DNA from: Erwinia sp. E602
GTDB lineage: Bacteria > Pseudomonadota > Gammaproteobacteria > Enterobacterales > Enterobacteriaceae
NCBI RefSeq assembly: GCF_018141005.1
Contig: NZ_CP046582.1
Span: 4,774,001 to 4,838,000 of the forward strand
Length of the DNA: 64,000 bases
Direction: 5' to 3'
The notes under the pieces were generated by a model. That model was not told the origin of the DNA. It was given only the letters and a program-made list of their open reading frames with translations, and did no database searches. The stretch's first letter is position 1, and every line of letters starts with the position of its first letter. Both the position numbers and the translations under genes were made by a program. Below are positions 32,277 to 42,497 of the stretch, piece after piece.

Positions 32277-32404
32277 CTGACCGACTGACCGACTGACCGA
32301 CTGACCGACTGACCGACTGACCGACTGACCGACTGACCGACTGACCGACTGACCGACTGACCGACTGACCGACTGACCGACTGACCGGCTGACCGGCTGA
32401 CCGG
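32277..32404. repeat. Octanucleotide tandem repeat, 16 copies
   Basis: CTGACCGA is repeated 13 times without interruption (32277-32380) and then CTGACCGG three times (32381-32404). It lies in the 141-base gap between two convergent LysR genes, just after the first stop and six bases from the second gene's stop. Since 8 is not a multiple of 3, it translates on the minus strand as SVGQSVSR over and over; that reading is not a gene. Confidence 0.98.
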
Positions 32405-32410
32405 CTGGCG

Positions 32411-33343
32411 CTAATCCTGCTGCGGCGCATCGGCCAGCTTCTCCAGCAGAAAGTCGATCAGCGCCCGGCATTTGGGCGGCAGAAAGCGGTTAGGCTGCCA
32501 CAGCAGCCAGGCGGTGCCGTAATACGAGGTCATATATTCCCATTCCGGCAGCACCGCCACCACCTGTCCCTCCGCCAGCGCCTGTGCGGCGGTAAAGCGC
32601 TGAATACAGCCGATGCCCAGCCCGGCGATGACGCCCTCCAGCCGCGCGCGGCTGTGGTTGGTGGCGTAGCGGCCGCGCACGGTCACGGCCTGCTCTTCCT
32701 GCGTCTCGCCGTGGCGCAGCCGCCAGCTGTTATCGCCGGGCCGTTCCGCCAGCCAGATGCAGTCGTGCTGCGGCAGATCGCGCGGATGCTGCGGCGTACC
32801 GCGCTGGCGCAGGTAGCCCGGGCTGGCACAGAGCACGTGGCTGATGTGCCTGAGCGGGCGACCGGCCAGCCCGGGCGGCGGCTGGTCCGTGATCCGGATC
32901 GCCAGGTCAATTTCACCGGCGATCAGGTCCAGTGGCCGATCGGTCATCATTAACTGCAGATCGACCTGGGGGAAGCGTCGCAAAAATTCCGGCACCGCTG
33001 GTGCGATCAGCTGGTTGCCGATAGCGCGCGGCACGCTGAGCCGCACGCAGCCCTGCGGCGTGTCGCCAGCCTGTTCGGATAGCGTCACCACCGAGCGGGC
33101 CGAGCGCAGCATCTCGTCACAGCGCGTCCAGGCAGCGCTGCCCGCCTCGGTTAAGCGCAGCCGGCGGGTGGTTCTCTCCAGCAGGCGCACGCCCAGCGCC
33201 GCTTCCAGGCTGGCGATCTGACGGCTGACCGACGAGGCGCTGCTGCCCAGCTGCTCAGCCGCCGCCGAGAAGCTGCCCAGCTCCACCACTTTTACAAACA
33301 CCGCCATATACGGCAGCAGGCCCATCAGCTGATTTGTTCGCAT
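32411..33343 (-). CDS. LysR-family regulator (divergent from EamA transporter)
   Basis: 310 residues. The helix-turn-helix is VKVVELGSFSAAAEQLGSSA followed by SSVSRQIASLEAALGVRLLE, and the substrate-binding domain from about residue 95 includes DLAIRITDQ. The subfamily resembles the AaeR/DmlR group. It ends next to the octanucleotide repeat and faces an EamA-family exporter gene across 92 bases, its likely target. Confidence 0.88.
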   Translation of the reverse strand: MRTNQLMGLLPYMAVFVKVVELGSFSAAAEQLGSSASSVSRQIASLEAALGVRLLERTTRRLRLTEAGSAAWTRCDEMLRSARSVVTLSEQAGDTPQGCVRLSVPRAIGNQLIAPAVPEFLRRFPQVDLQLMMTDRPLDLIAGEIDLAIRITDQPPPGLAGRPLRHISHVLCASPGYLRQRGTPQHPRDLPQHDCIWLAERPGDNSWRLRHGETQEEQAVTVRGRYATNHSRARLEGVIAGLGIGCIQRFTAAQALAEGQVVAVLPEWEYMTSYYGTAWLLWQPNRFLPPKCRALIDFLLEKLADAPQQD

Positions 33344-33435
33344 AGCGCAAAAGTCTTGTTTGCCGGCACGGATTATTCCGCCTGAGGAAAAATAGCATAC
33401 TTGGCGCAGGTAAATGTACAGAGGGCGGGAAAACG

Positions 33436-34326
33436 GTGGAACAACAGCAGCGGTACCGCACGGGCGGTGCGGAGTGGATGTTACTGGCGGTGGCGATGGT
33501 CTGGGGCAGCAGCTACGGCGTGGCGAAGCAGGCGCTGTGGTTTTACCCGGTAGCGGGCTTTCTGTTTATTCGCTTCGGGCTGACCTTCGCTGTTCTGCTG
33601 CCGACGCTGCGCCGCCACTGGCGACAGGCGGCAGGCCCGGGGCTGGTCCTGGGCGGCGTGCTGTTAGCGATTTTCCTCTGCGAGACTTACGGCATCGCCC
33701 ACACCAGCGCCAGCAACGCCGCGTTTCTGATCGGCCTGTGCGTGGTGCTGACGCCGCTGGTGGAGTGGCTGCTGCTGCGCCAGCGACCTGAAAACGACAT
33801 TCTGCTGGCGGCGCTGCTGTCGCTGTGCGGCGCGCTGCTGCTGACCGGGGCCAGCCCGCTGACCCTGAACGCGGGGGACGGGCTGATGCTGGCGGCGGCA
33901 CTGCTGCGCGCGCTGATGGTCTGCCTGACCAAAAAGCTGACGCGGCATCGCGAAATCCCGGCGCTGGCGCTGACCTGTGTGCAAACCGGTGTCGTCGCCA
34001 GCGGCGCCCTGTTGCTGCTGCTGGTGACGGCAAAAGGCATCCCGCCGCTGCCGGTCAGCCCGGCGTTCTGGCTGGCGACGCTGTGGCTGGTGGGGCTGTG
34101 CACGCTGTTCGCCTTCTTCGCGCAGAACTACGCCCTGAAGCGCACCACACCGACCCGCGCCGCGCTGCTGATGGGGTCAGAGCCGCTGTTTGGCGCGCTG
34201 TTTGCCACCGTCTGGCTGCAGGAACAGCTCAGCACCAGCGCCTGGGTGGGCGGCGGAATGATCGTCGCGGCCTCGTTGTGGGCGGCGCGGCCGCGTAAAG
34301 CGCAGCGGCTGTATGCGGCCACCTAA
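33436..34326 (+). CDS. EamA/DMT-superfamily transporter
   Basis: 296 residues with ten predicted membrane helices arranged as two EamA repeats. WGSSYGVAKQAL near the N-terminus and YGIAHTSASNAAFLIGL at the end of the first repeat, with ALKRTTPTRAALLMGSEPLFGALF in the second, are typical. It starts with GTG at 33436. Likely an inner-membrane metabolite exporter; the substrate is unknown. Probably controlled by the divergent LysR gene. Confidence 0.85.
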   Translation: MEQQQRYRTGGAEWMLLAVAMVWGSSYGVAKQALWFYPVAGFLFIRFGLTFAVLLPTLRRHWRQAAGPGLVLGGVLLAIFLCETYGIAHTSASNAAFLIGLCVVLTPLVEWLLLRQRPENDILLAALLSLCGALLLTGASPLTLNAGDGLMLAAALLRALMVCLTKKLTRHREIPALALTCVQTGVVASGALLLLLVTAKGIPPLPVSPAFWLATLWLVGLCTLFAFFAQNYALKRTTPTRAALLMGSEPLFGALFATVWLQEQLSTSAWVGGGMIVAASLWAARPRKAQRLYAAT

Positions 34327-34469
34327 CGCGTATGCCGATCGGCAGGGTTGCGCGATGACGGATCTTCAATATTGCAGTACCGGCGCCGCGCAGTCCGTTA
34401 TCCTGCCAGACAGGCCTCAGACAGGCCCCGGGCACGGTGGCCTGCCTTTGAAACGGTGGCGTTTCGCCC

Positions 34470-35600
34470 TCAACCGGCGGCCTGCGCAGGCGCATAGCTG
34501 CGATCGATAATCAGCACCGGTTTGATCGCCAGGCCGCTGGCCGAGTCTGCCTGCGCCTGGTTGATATCGGCAAAATCGTAGAATTTTACCAGCTTATCGA
34601 AGGGAAACTGGCCGTTCTGATACCAGCGAATCAGCTGTGGGATGCTGCTTTGCGGCACCGCATCGCCCATCAGCACCCCGGCAATATGGCGGCTGACGGC
34701 GATCAGATCGCGCATCGGGTTCAGGGCCAGCTCCGGGCGCGCCACCGCCAGCGGTGCAAAGGTGCCGCCAATCGCCACGCTCTCCAGCGCGCTTTGCATC
34801 ACGCTGGTCAGGCCGCTGGTATCCAGCGCATACGCCACCCCTTTGCCGCCGGTCAGCTCGCGGATGGCTGTCGTCGCCTGCGCTTTCGTGCTGTTAATGG
34901 TGTGGGTTGCCCCCAGCTCCTTCGCCAGCGAGAGGCGCTGGTCATGAATATCGACGGCGATAATCGGATCGCAGCCGGCGATTTTTGCCGCCATGATCGC
35001 CGCCATACCCACCGCGCCGGTGCCAAACACCGCCATCGCGCTGCCCGGTGCCGGTTTCAGCGCGTTAAAGACCGTGCCGGAGCCGGTCAGCAGTCCGCAG
35101 GCCAGCGGGGCCATCAGCCGCAGATCCAGCGCCTTATCCACCACGATCAGGTTGTTGGCGGTGGTGTTGGTGTAAGTGGCAAAGGAGGACTGGTAAAAGA
35201 AGCTGGTCACCGGCGTCCCGTCTTCCCGCTGAAACAGCGTGCTGCCGTCATGGCGCAGGCCGTCAGAGTTCATTTTGTGGAAGTCCACGCAGTGTGACGG
35301 ATGGCCGTGGCGGCAGTAAGCACAGTGGCCGCACCAGGCATACGACATCACCACGTGGTCGCCGGGCTGAATGCCGCGCACCCGGCTGCCCACCTGCTCA
35401 ACGATACCCGCACCTTCATGGCCGAACACGGCCGGGAACGGGTGCGGCCCGTCGCCGACGCGCATCGCCTCATCGGAGTGGCAGATGCCGGAGGCGACCA
35501 CCCTGACGCGCACTTCATCTTCCTGCAGTGGGGTGAGCGTTAAGGTTTCCAGCTGGTAAGGGTCATTAGTCTGATTAACAACAGCCGCAGTAATGTTCAT
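34470..35600 (-). CDS. Zinc-dependent NAD(H) alcohol dehydrogenase
   Basis: A medium-chain dehydrogenase/reductase of 376 residues. Catalytic zinc ligands are Cys40 (SGICHSD), His61-Glu62 (FGHEGAG) and Cys168 (PLACGLLTG). The structural zinc cysteines are 90, 93, 96 and 104 (CGHCAYCRHGHPSHC). The nucleotide fold is VFGTGAVGMAA with an acidic residue in AVDIHDQ, favouring NAD+. Overall it resembles aryl/benzyl-alcohol dehydrogenases of the class III-like group. It stands alone between the EamA and sphingomyelinase genes. The substrate is not determined. Confidence 0.88.
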   Translation of the reverse strand: MNITAAVVNQTNDPYQLETLTLTPLQEDEVRVRVVASGICHSDEAMRVGDGPHPFPAVFGHEGAGIVEQVGSRVRGIQPGDHVVMSYAWCGHCAYCRHGHPSHCVDFHKMNSDGLRHDGSTLFQREDGTPVTSFFYQSSFATYTNTTANNLIVVDKALDLRLMAPLACGLLTGSGTVFNALKPAPGSAMAVFGTGAVGMAAIMAAKIAGCDPIIAVDIHDQRLSLAKELGATHTINSTKAQATTAIRELTGGKGVAYALDTSGLTSVMQSALESVAIGGTFAPLAVARPELALNPMRDLIAVSRHIAGVLMGDAVPQSSIPQLIRWYQNGQFPFDKLVKFYDFADINQAQADSASGLAIKPVLIIDRSYAPAQAAG

Positions 35601-35834
35601 CGCGATTCCTCTTAAGCGTTGGGACAGAAAAGTTAAACCCGGACAGCGTTAACGTTCGCGGGTGGTAAAGGCAGTAGCAAAGAGGGCGATCGCCAGAAAT
35701 GCGCCTGTTGTGAGGGCGTGACCGGAAGGATGACAGGGATTTCTGCTTAAAATCATTTCACTAAGATCTGATCTCTGGCAGTCACATTTTTAGCCGATAT
35801 CATCGGGCATCTTTCAATGATGAACGGAATAATC

Positions 35835-37322
35835 ATGCTAAAAATCAGGACGATAATCGGCCTGCTACTGGGTATTACCTCTTTTGTGCAGGCAGAGCCG
35901 GTAAAAATTATGACCTTCAATACCTTCCTGCTGGCGCAGCCACCGGCCACCATCGGGCCGCTGACGATGGGCGATCGCGTTGATTTGATGTTGAAGGGAA
36001 AGCTGTTTAACGATGCAGATGTCATTGTTCTTAATGAAGCGTTCACGCTGCACGATACCAACCGCCTGCTGGATGGTCTTTCTCAGCAGGGATACCGTTG
36101 GCAAACCCCGGTGCTGAGCCGGGCTTTCACCCCGGTCGAGAAAGAGTGCAACGATAATCAGTGCTGGAATGCGAAAAAGAATAACTGGAGCCCGCTGCAG
36201 CTTGAAAACGGTGGCGTGGCAATTGTCAGCCGCCATAAAATTCTGCAGCGTGAACAGATGATTTTTCATAATAAAGGCTGTGGTTTTGACGCGGTGGCGG
36301 CCAAGGGGGCCGTGTATGCCAGAATCGCGCTGAACGGCAGCGGCGAAATTATTCACGTTTTTGGCACCCATACTCAGGCGGTGGACAGCCTGTGCAGTCA
36401 GGGCAGCGATGCCTGGTACCGTATCGCACAGTTTGAAGAGATCCGTAACTGGGTGCTGGAGAAACACATTCCGGCTGACGAACGGGTGTTTATCGCCGGC
36501 GATCTTAACGTCAATAAGGGGAGTGATGAATACCGGCAGATGTTGCAGCATCTGCACGTGGTGGAGCCGCGTTATGAGGGGGCAGACAGCACCTGGGACC
36601 CGCAGACCAATAAGCTGACCGGCTGGAGCTGGCCGGGCAGTAAAGGGGAGTATCTCGACTATGTTCTGTCGTTTAAGGATAACGTGGATGCCGGCATCAC
36701 CTTACGGGCCTTACAACCCTCGTCAGCGCCGGACTTCTTTCACTACAGTGCGGCCAATTTTGCCGAGTATTCAGACCATTATCCGGTAGTGGCATATACC
36801 CCCGGTGCAGAAGCGGTTCCGGCGTTTAAGGCCAAAGACAGTGCGCGTTATCAAAATGTGGTGCTGAAATCGCAGCTGGATGGCCGCTATATCGCCGGCA
36901 GCAGCGGCGAGTATCTGACGCTGACGGCGGATAAATCGCAGGCGCACCGGTTCAGCCTTTATGAATGGATCGATACCGGTAAGGAGCTGTGGCCCTCTTC
37001 CTGTCTGCTGCCTAACCCGGGTACCTACCTCAAGATAAAATCGGCCGGCAGCAATAATTTCTGGGAGATGTGGCGTCCGAACGGGGTTTACTACTTAGAT
37101 TCGAAGTCTGCTTCCTACGATCTTTATCTGTCGGCGGTGGATAAAACACACCGGGGCTGCCTTGAGTTGGGTGATGTCGTTTCCCTCAGCGATATGCGGA
37201 TAAGCACCCTGACCCACTACTATCTGCAGGTGGACAGCAGCAACCGGGTTTCCCTCAGCGGGCGAATGCTGAGCGATGCGCCGCAGCAACAGCAGCAGTT
37301 CACGCTGGAAGTGGCACAATAA
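35835..37322 (+). CDS. Secreted neutral sphingomyelinase C with extra C-terminal domain
   Basis: Predicted to cleave sphingomyelin to ceramide and phosphocholine. It has 495 residues; a signal peptide (1-20) ends FVQA. The DNase I-like domain (about 21-325) carries Asn29 (TFNTF), Glu68 (LNEAF), His179 (GTHTQ), Asp223 and Asn225 (GDLNVNKG) and Asp314-His315 (YSDHYP). CGFD, STWDPQ and EYLDYVL match Bacillus/Staphylococcus enzymes. A further 165 residues with QLDGRYIAGSSGEYLTL resemble a beta-trefoil-like or lectin-like module, absent from the Gram-positive enzymes. ATG at 35835 is chosen because GGAA lies five bases upstream and the signal peptide follows directly; ATGs at 35817 and 35820 are alternatives. 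It stands alone, just before the pst operon. Confidence 0.88.
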   Translation: MLKIRTIIGLLLGITSFVQAEPVKIMTFNTFLLAQPPATIGPLTMGDRVDLMLKGKLFNDADVIVLNEAFTLHDTNRLLDGLSQQGYRWQTPVLSRAFTPVEKECNDNQCWNAKKNNWSPLQLENGGVAIVSRHKILQREQMIFHNKGCGFDAVAAKGAVYARIALNGSGEIIHVFGTHTQAVDSLCSQGSDAWYRIAQFEEIRNWVLEKHIPADERVFIAGDLNVNKGSDEYRQMLQHLHVVEPRYEGADSTWDPQTNKLTGWSWPGSKGEYLDYVLSFKDNVDAGITLRALQPSSAPDFFHYSAANFAEYSDHYPVVAYTPGAEAVPAFKAKDSARYQNVVLKSQLDGRYIAGSSGEYLTLTADKSQAHRFSLYEWIDTGKELWPSSCLLPNPGTYLKIKSAGSNNFWEMWRPNGVYYLDSKSASYDLYLSAVDKTHRGCLELGDVVSLSDMRISTLTHYYLQVDSSNRVSLSGRMLSDAPQQQQQFTLEVAQ

Positions 37323-37445
37323 TCCCCTAACCCCCGCTCTGCTGCTCAGGCTTTCCCCCGACGCTGGCAGCAGAGCGGAAGCAACGCGACCGCCGTTTCA
37401 CTGAACGGTCAGTCGAATAATTCATCACGTCACGATTCACGACCG

Positions 37446-37496
37446 CAGTCACAAAAGTGTCATATAACGTACATTTTACTGTCACCAAACTGTCCT
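37446..37496 (+). promoter_or_regulatory. Two Pho boxes upstream of pstS
   Basis: CAGTCACAAAAGTGTCAT (37446-37463) and CTGTCACCAAACTGTCCT (37479-37496) both fit the PhoB pattern of two CTGTCAT-like repeats spaced by four bases. Their starts are 33 bases apart, three 11-bp PhoB steps, so bound dimers would lie on the same face. They lie 75-125 bases before the pstS start. Confidence 0.88.
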
Positions 37497-37570
37497 ATTT
37501 TGCCTCCAGCAGCAATCATTAATCAGACAAACGGCCACACAGCCTGACCTTTTTATCCCCTGGAGGGAAC

Positions 37571-38611
37571 ATGACACTGATGCACAAAACTCTGGCTCAA
37601 TTCGTCGCAGTCACCCTTTCTGTGAGCGCCTTCTCTGCCGTGGCAGCCACCAACCTGACCGGCGCAGGCGGCACCTTCCCGGCGCCGGTTTACAACAAAT
37701 GGGCCGCTGAGTACAACACCGCGACGGGCAGCCAGGTTAACTATCAGGGCATCGGTTCTTCCGGCGGCGTGAAGCAGATTATTGCTAAAACCGTTGATTT
37801 CGGTGCCTCTGATGCGCCAATGAAAGATGAAGACCTGGAAAAGAACGGCCTGTTCCAGTTTCCGACGGTTATTGGCGGCGTGGTACTGGCAGTTAATATT
37901 CCTGGTATCAAGTCCGGCCAGCTGATCCTCGACGGTAAAACCGTTGGCGATATCTATCTGGGTACCATCACCAAGTGGAACGACCCGGCGATTACCAAAC
38001 TGAACCCGGGCGTGAAACTGCCGGATTCCAACATCAACGTGGTGCGCCGCGCTGACGGCTCCGGCACCTCGTTCGTCTTCACCAGCTACCTGTCTAAAGT
38101 CAACAGCGACTGGAGCAGCAAAGTCGGTAAAGGCAGCACCGTAAACTGGCCGACCGGCCTGGGCGGTAAAGGCAACGACGGCGTGGCCGCGTTTGTTCAG
38201 CGTCTGCCGGGCTCAATCGGCTACGTAGAATATGCTTACGCCAAGCAGAACAGCCTGGCTTACACCAAACTGGTGGATGCCGACGGTAAAGCGATCGAGC
38301 CAGGCGAGAAGAGCTTCAGCGATGCCGCCAAGGGCGCAGACTGGAGCAAATCTTTCGCCCAGGACCTGACCTTCCAGAAAGGCGACAACGCGTGGCCAAT
38401 CACCTCCACCACCTTTATCCTGCTGCACAAAGAGCAGGCTGACGCTGAGAAAGGCGCTGCGGTACTGAAGTTCTTTGACTGGGCGTATAAAAACGGCGGC
38501 AAAACCACCGCTGGCCTGGACTATGCGTCCCTGCCGGAGTCTGTAGTAAGCCAGATCCGTGCCGCCTGGAAAACCAATGTGAAAGACAGCTCTGGTAAAG
38601 CGCTGTACTAA
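37571..38611 (+). CDS. pstS: Phosphate-binding periplasmic protein PstS
   Basis: It captures phosphate for the Pst ABC importer. It has 346 residues with a signal peptide (about 1-25). The mature protein has [41 protein letters not shown] and [12 protein letters not shown], which contain the phosphate ligands known for E. coli PstS. TGGAGGGAAC is a strong ribosome site. First gene of pstSCAB-phoU. Confidence 0.98.
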   Translation: MTLMHKTLAQFVAVTLSVSAFSAVAATNLTGAGGTFPAPVYNKWAAEYNTATGSQVNYQGIGSSGGVKQIIAKTVDFGASDAPMKDEDLEKNGLFQFPTVIGGVVLAVNIPGIKSGQLILDGKTVGDIYLGTITKWNDPAITKLNPGVKLPDSNINVVRRADGSGTSFVFTSYLSKVNSDWSSKVGKGSTVNWPTGLGGKGNDGVAAFVQRLPGSIGYVEYAYAKQNSLAYTKLVDADGKAIEPGEKSFSDAAKGADWSKSFAQDLTFQKGDNAWPITSTTFILLHKEQADAEKGAAVLKFFDWAYKNGGKTTAGLDYASLPESVVSQIRAAWKTNVKDSSGKALY

Positions 38612-38616
38612 GCAGT

Positions 38617-38643
38617 CGCGGGGCCGGCTCTGCCCGGCCCGCG
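38617..38643 (+). other. Intercistronic hairpin between pstS and pstC
   Basis: CGCGGGGCCGG and CCGGCCCGCG pair with one bulged G, six bases after the pstS stop. It has no T-run. Such a structure can stabilise the upstream message and give more PstS than membrane components. Confidence 0.55.
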
Positions 38644-38692
38644 CATCGGGCGGCTTTGACGCCGTCCCTATCCTCTACAAGTCGAGAATCCT

Positions 38693-39651
38693 ATGGCTGC
38701 AACCAAGCCGACATTCAAAGCCCCGGGGAAGCAGGGTGATATCATTTTCGGCGCGCTGGTTAAACTGGCTGCGCTGATTGTGCTGTTGCTGCTCGGCGGC
38801 ATTATCGTTTCGCTGATCTACTCCTCATGGCCGAGCATCCAGAAATTTGGTTTTTCCTTCCTGTGGACCAAAGAGTGGGATGCCCCTAACGAACAGTTTG
38901 GTGCGCTGGTGCCGATCTACGGCACCATCGTTACCTCCGTTATCGCGTTGCTGATCGCCGTTCCGGTCAGCTTCGGTATTGCCCTGTTCCTGACCGAACT
39001 GGCACCGAACTGGCTGCGCCGCCCGCTGGGCATTGCCATCGAACTGCTGGCCGCGATCCCCAGTATCGTGTACGGCATGTGGGGGCTGTTTATCTTCGCC
39101 CCGCTGTTTGCCACTTACTTCCAGCAGCCGCTGGGTGACGTGATGGCCAATATCCCGATCGTTGGCGCGCTGTTCTCCGGCCCGGCGTTCGGTATCGGTA
39201 TCCTCGCGGCCGGGATTATCCTGGCGATCATGATCATTCCGTATATCGCTTCGGTAATGCGTGACGTGTTTGAACAGACCCCGGTGATGATGAAAGAGTC
39301 GGCCTACGGCATCGGCTGCACCACCTGGGAGGTGATCTGGCGGGTGGTGCTGCCGTTTACTAAAAACGGCGTGATCGGCGGCATTATGCTCGGCCTTGGC
39401 CGCGCGCTGGGGGAAACCATGGCGGTGACCTTTATTATCGGTAACACCTACCAGCTGGACAGCGCCTCGCTGTTTATGCCGGGTAACAGTATTACCTCGG
39501 CGCTGGCCAACGAGTTTGCCGAAGCCGAATCCGGCGTACATACCGCGGCGCTGATGGAGCTGGGGCTGATCCTGTTCGTGATCACCTTTATCGTGCTGGC
39601 CTGTTCCAAGCTGATGATCTCCCGTCTGGCGAAAAGTGAAGGAGCGCGCTC

Positions 39652-39655
<4 letters not shown>
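38693..39655 (+). CDS. pstC: Phosphate ABC transporter permease PstC
   Basis: An inner-membrane permease subunit of 320 residues with six main helices. The cytoplasmic EAA loop is [22 protein letters not shown]. It matches E. coli PstC almost throughout ([32 protein letters not shown]). It overlaps pstA by four bases (ATGA). Confidence 0.97.
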
Positions 39656-41350
<1,695 letters not shown>

Positions 41351-41448
41351 AAACAGGTGATGACCCTTGCCATTCTGCGGCGGCGGGCAGCCCGCGCCCG
41401 GAATGACGGAATTTTTAACGCCTGTTTAAAACAGGTCTGGAGTTTACG

Positions 41449-42183
41449 ATGGATAGTTTAAATCTGAACAAACATATCTCCGGCCAGTTCAACGCCGAGC
41501 TGGAGCATATCCGTACCCAGGTGATGACCATGGGCGGCATGGTGGAGCAGCAGCTGACCGACGCGATCACCGCGATGCACAACCAGGACACCGAGCTGGC
41601 CAACAAGGTGATCGAAGGTGACCACAAGGTCAATATGATGGAAGTGGCGATCGACGAGGCCTGCGTGCGCATCATCGCCAAGCGCCAGCCGACCGCCAGC
41701 GACCTGCGCCTGGTGATGGCGATCATTAAAACCATCTCCGAGCTGGAACGCATCGGCGACGTGGCCGAGAAGATCTGCCGCACCGCGCTGGAGAAGTTCA
41801 CCCAGCAGCAGCAGCCGCTGCTGGTCAGCCTGGAGTCGCTGGGCCGCCACACCGTGCAGATGCTGCACGACGTGCTGGACGCGTTTGCGCGAATGGATAT
41901 TAACGAAGCGATTGAAATTTATCGCGAAGATAAGAAGGTTGACCAGGAGTATGAGGGCATCGTGCGTCAGCTGATGACCTATATGATGGAAGATCCGCGC
42001 ACTATCCCGAGCGTGCTGACCGCGCTGTTCTGCGCCCGTGCCATCGAACGTATCGGTGACCGCTGCCAGAATATCTGTGAAATCATCTTCTACTTCGTTA
42101 AAGGTCAGGACTTCCGCCACGTGGGCGGCGATCGGCTGGATAAGCTGCTGGCCGGTGAAGACGGCGGCAGCAACCCGGCGTAA
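41449..42183 (+). CDS. phoU: Phosphate signalling regulator PhoU
   Basis: A peripheral protein of 244 residues linking Pst transport state to PhoR and so repressing the Pho regulon when phosphate is plentiful. Two similar three-helix bundles carry the metal-binding signatures around [12 protein letters not shown] and [14 protein letters not shown]. Last gene of the operon; a hairpin follows. Confidence 0.97.
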   Translation: MDSLNLNKHISGQFNAELEHIRTQVMTMGGMVEQQLTDAITAMHNQDTELANKVIEGDHKVNMMEVAIDEACVRIIAKRQPTASDLRLVMAIIKTISELERIGDVAEKICRTALEKFTQQQQPLLVSLESLGRHTVQMLHDVLDAFARMDINEAIEIYREDKKVDQEYEGIVRQLMTYMMEDPRTIPSVLTALFCARAIERIGDRCQNICEIIFYFVKGQDFRHVGGDRLDKLLAGEDGGSNPA

Positions 42184-42190
42184 CCGCAGA

Positions 42191-42224
42191 CAGGGCGCAT
42201 CGCGGTGGCGAGCGCCCTGTTGCT
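42191..42224 (+). terminator. Probable terminator of the pst operon
   Basis: CAGGGCGC (42191-42198) and GCGCCCTG (42212-42219) form an 8-bp stem followed by TTGCT, eight bases after phoU. The T-run is short. Confidence 0.6.
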
Positions 42225-42251
42225 CTTCCGGCGGCGGTGGCTGTTAAACTG

Positions 42252-42300
42252 ACTGCTACTGCTACTGCTACTGCTACTGCTACTGCTACTGCTACTGCTA
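42252..42300. repeat. Hexanucleotide tandem repeat, 8 copies
   Basis: ACTGCT is repeated eight times without change (42252-42299) and ends with one more A. It lies between the phoU hairpin and the MFS promoter region. On the minus strand it reads as alternating Val-Ala, which is not a gene. Confidence 0.97.
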
Positions 42301-42497
42301 CCCGCCTTCTGGCCTCAGGCCCTGCTCCTTTTCGCATTCTGCCCGCCCCTGACAGGTTCTGACGATCGCTTCTGCCAGTACTGGACCCGTGCGCGGTCGC
42401 CAGCGGTTATCCTTCGCCTGGTCGGGTCGTCAGATATGTCGTTAGCCTGCTAATCCCGTATACTGCGCGCACAATTGATCTTCAAGGTGTTGAATTC

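Larger units (their letters stand above)
42184..42497. other. phoU to MFS intergenic region
   Basis: A 314-base gap. It contains the phoU hairpin, the hexanucleotide repeat at 42252-42300 and, near 42458, a TATACT that could be the -10 element of the MFS gene. Nothing else was recognised. Confidence 0.5.

Noticed and set aside
32250..32471. A small frame reading SVGQSVSR repeatedly
   Set aside because: It arises only from the 8-bp tandem array, has no ribosome site, and an 8-base unit opens all frames.
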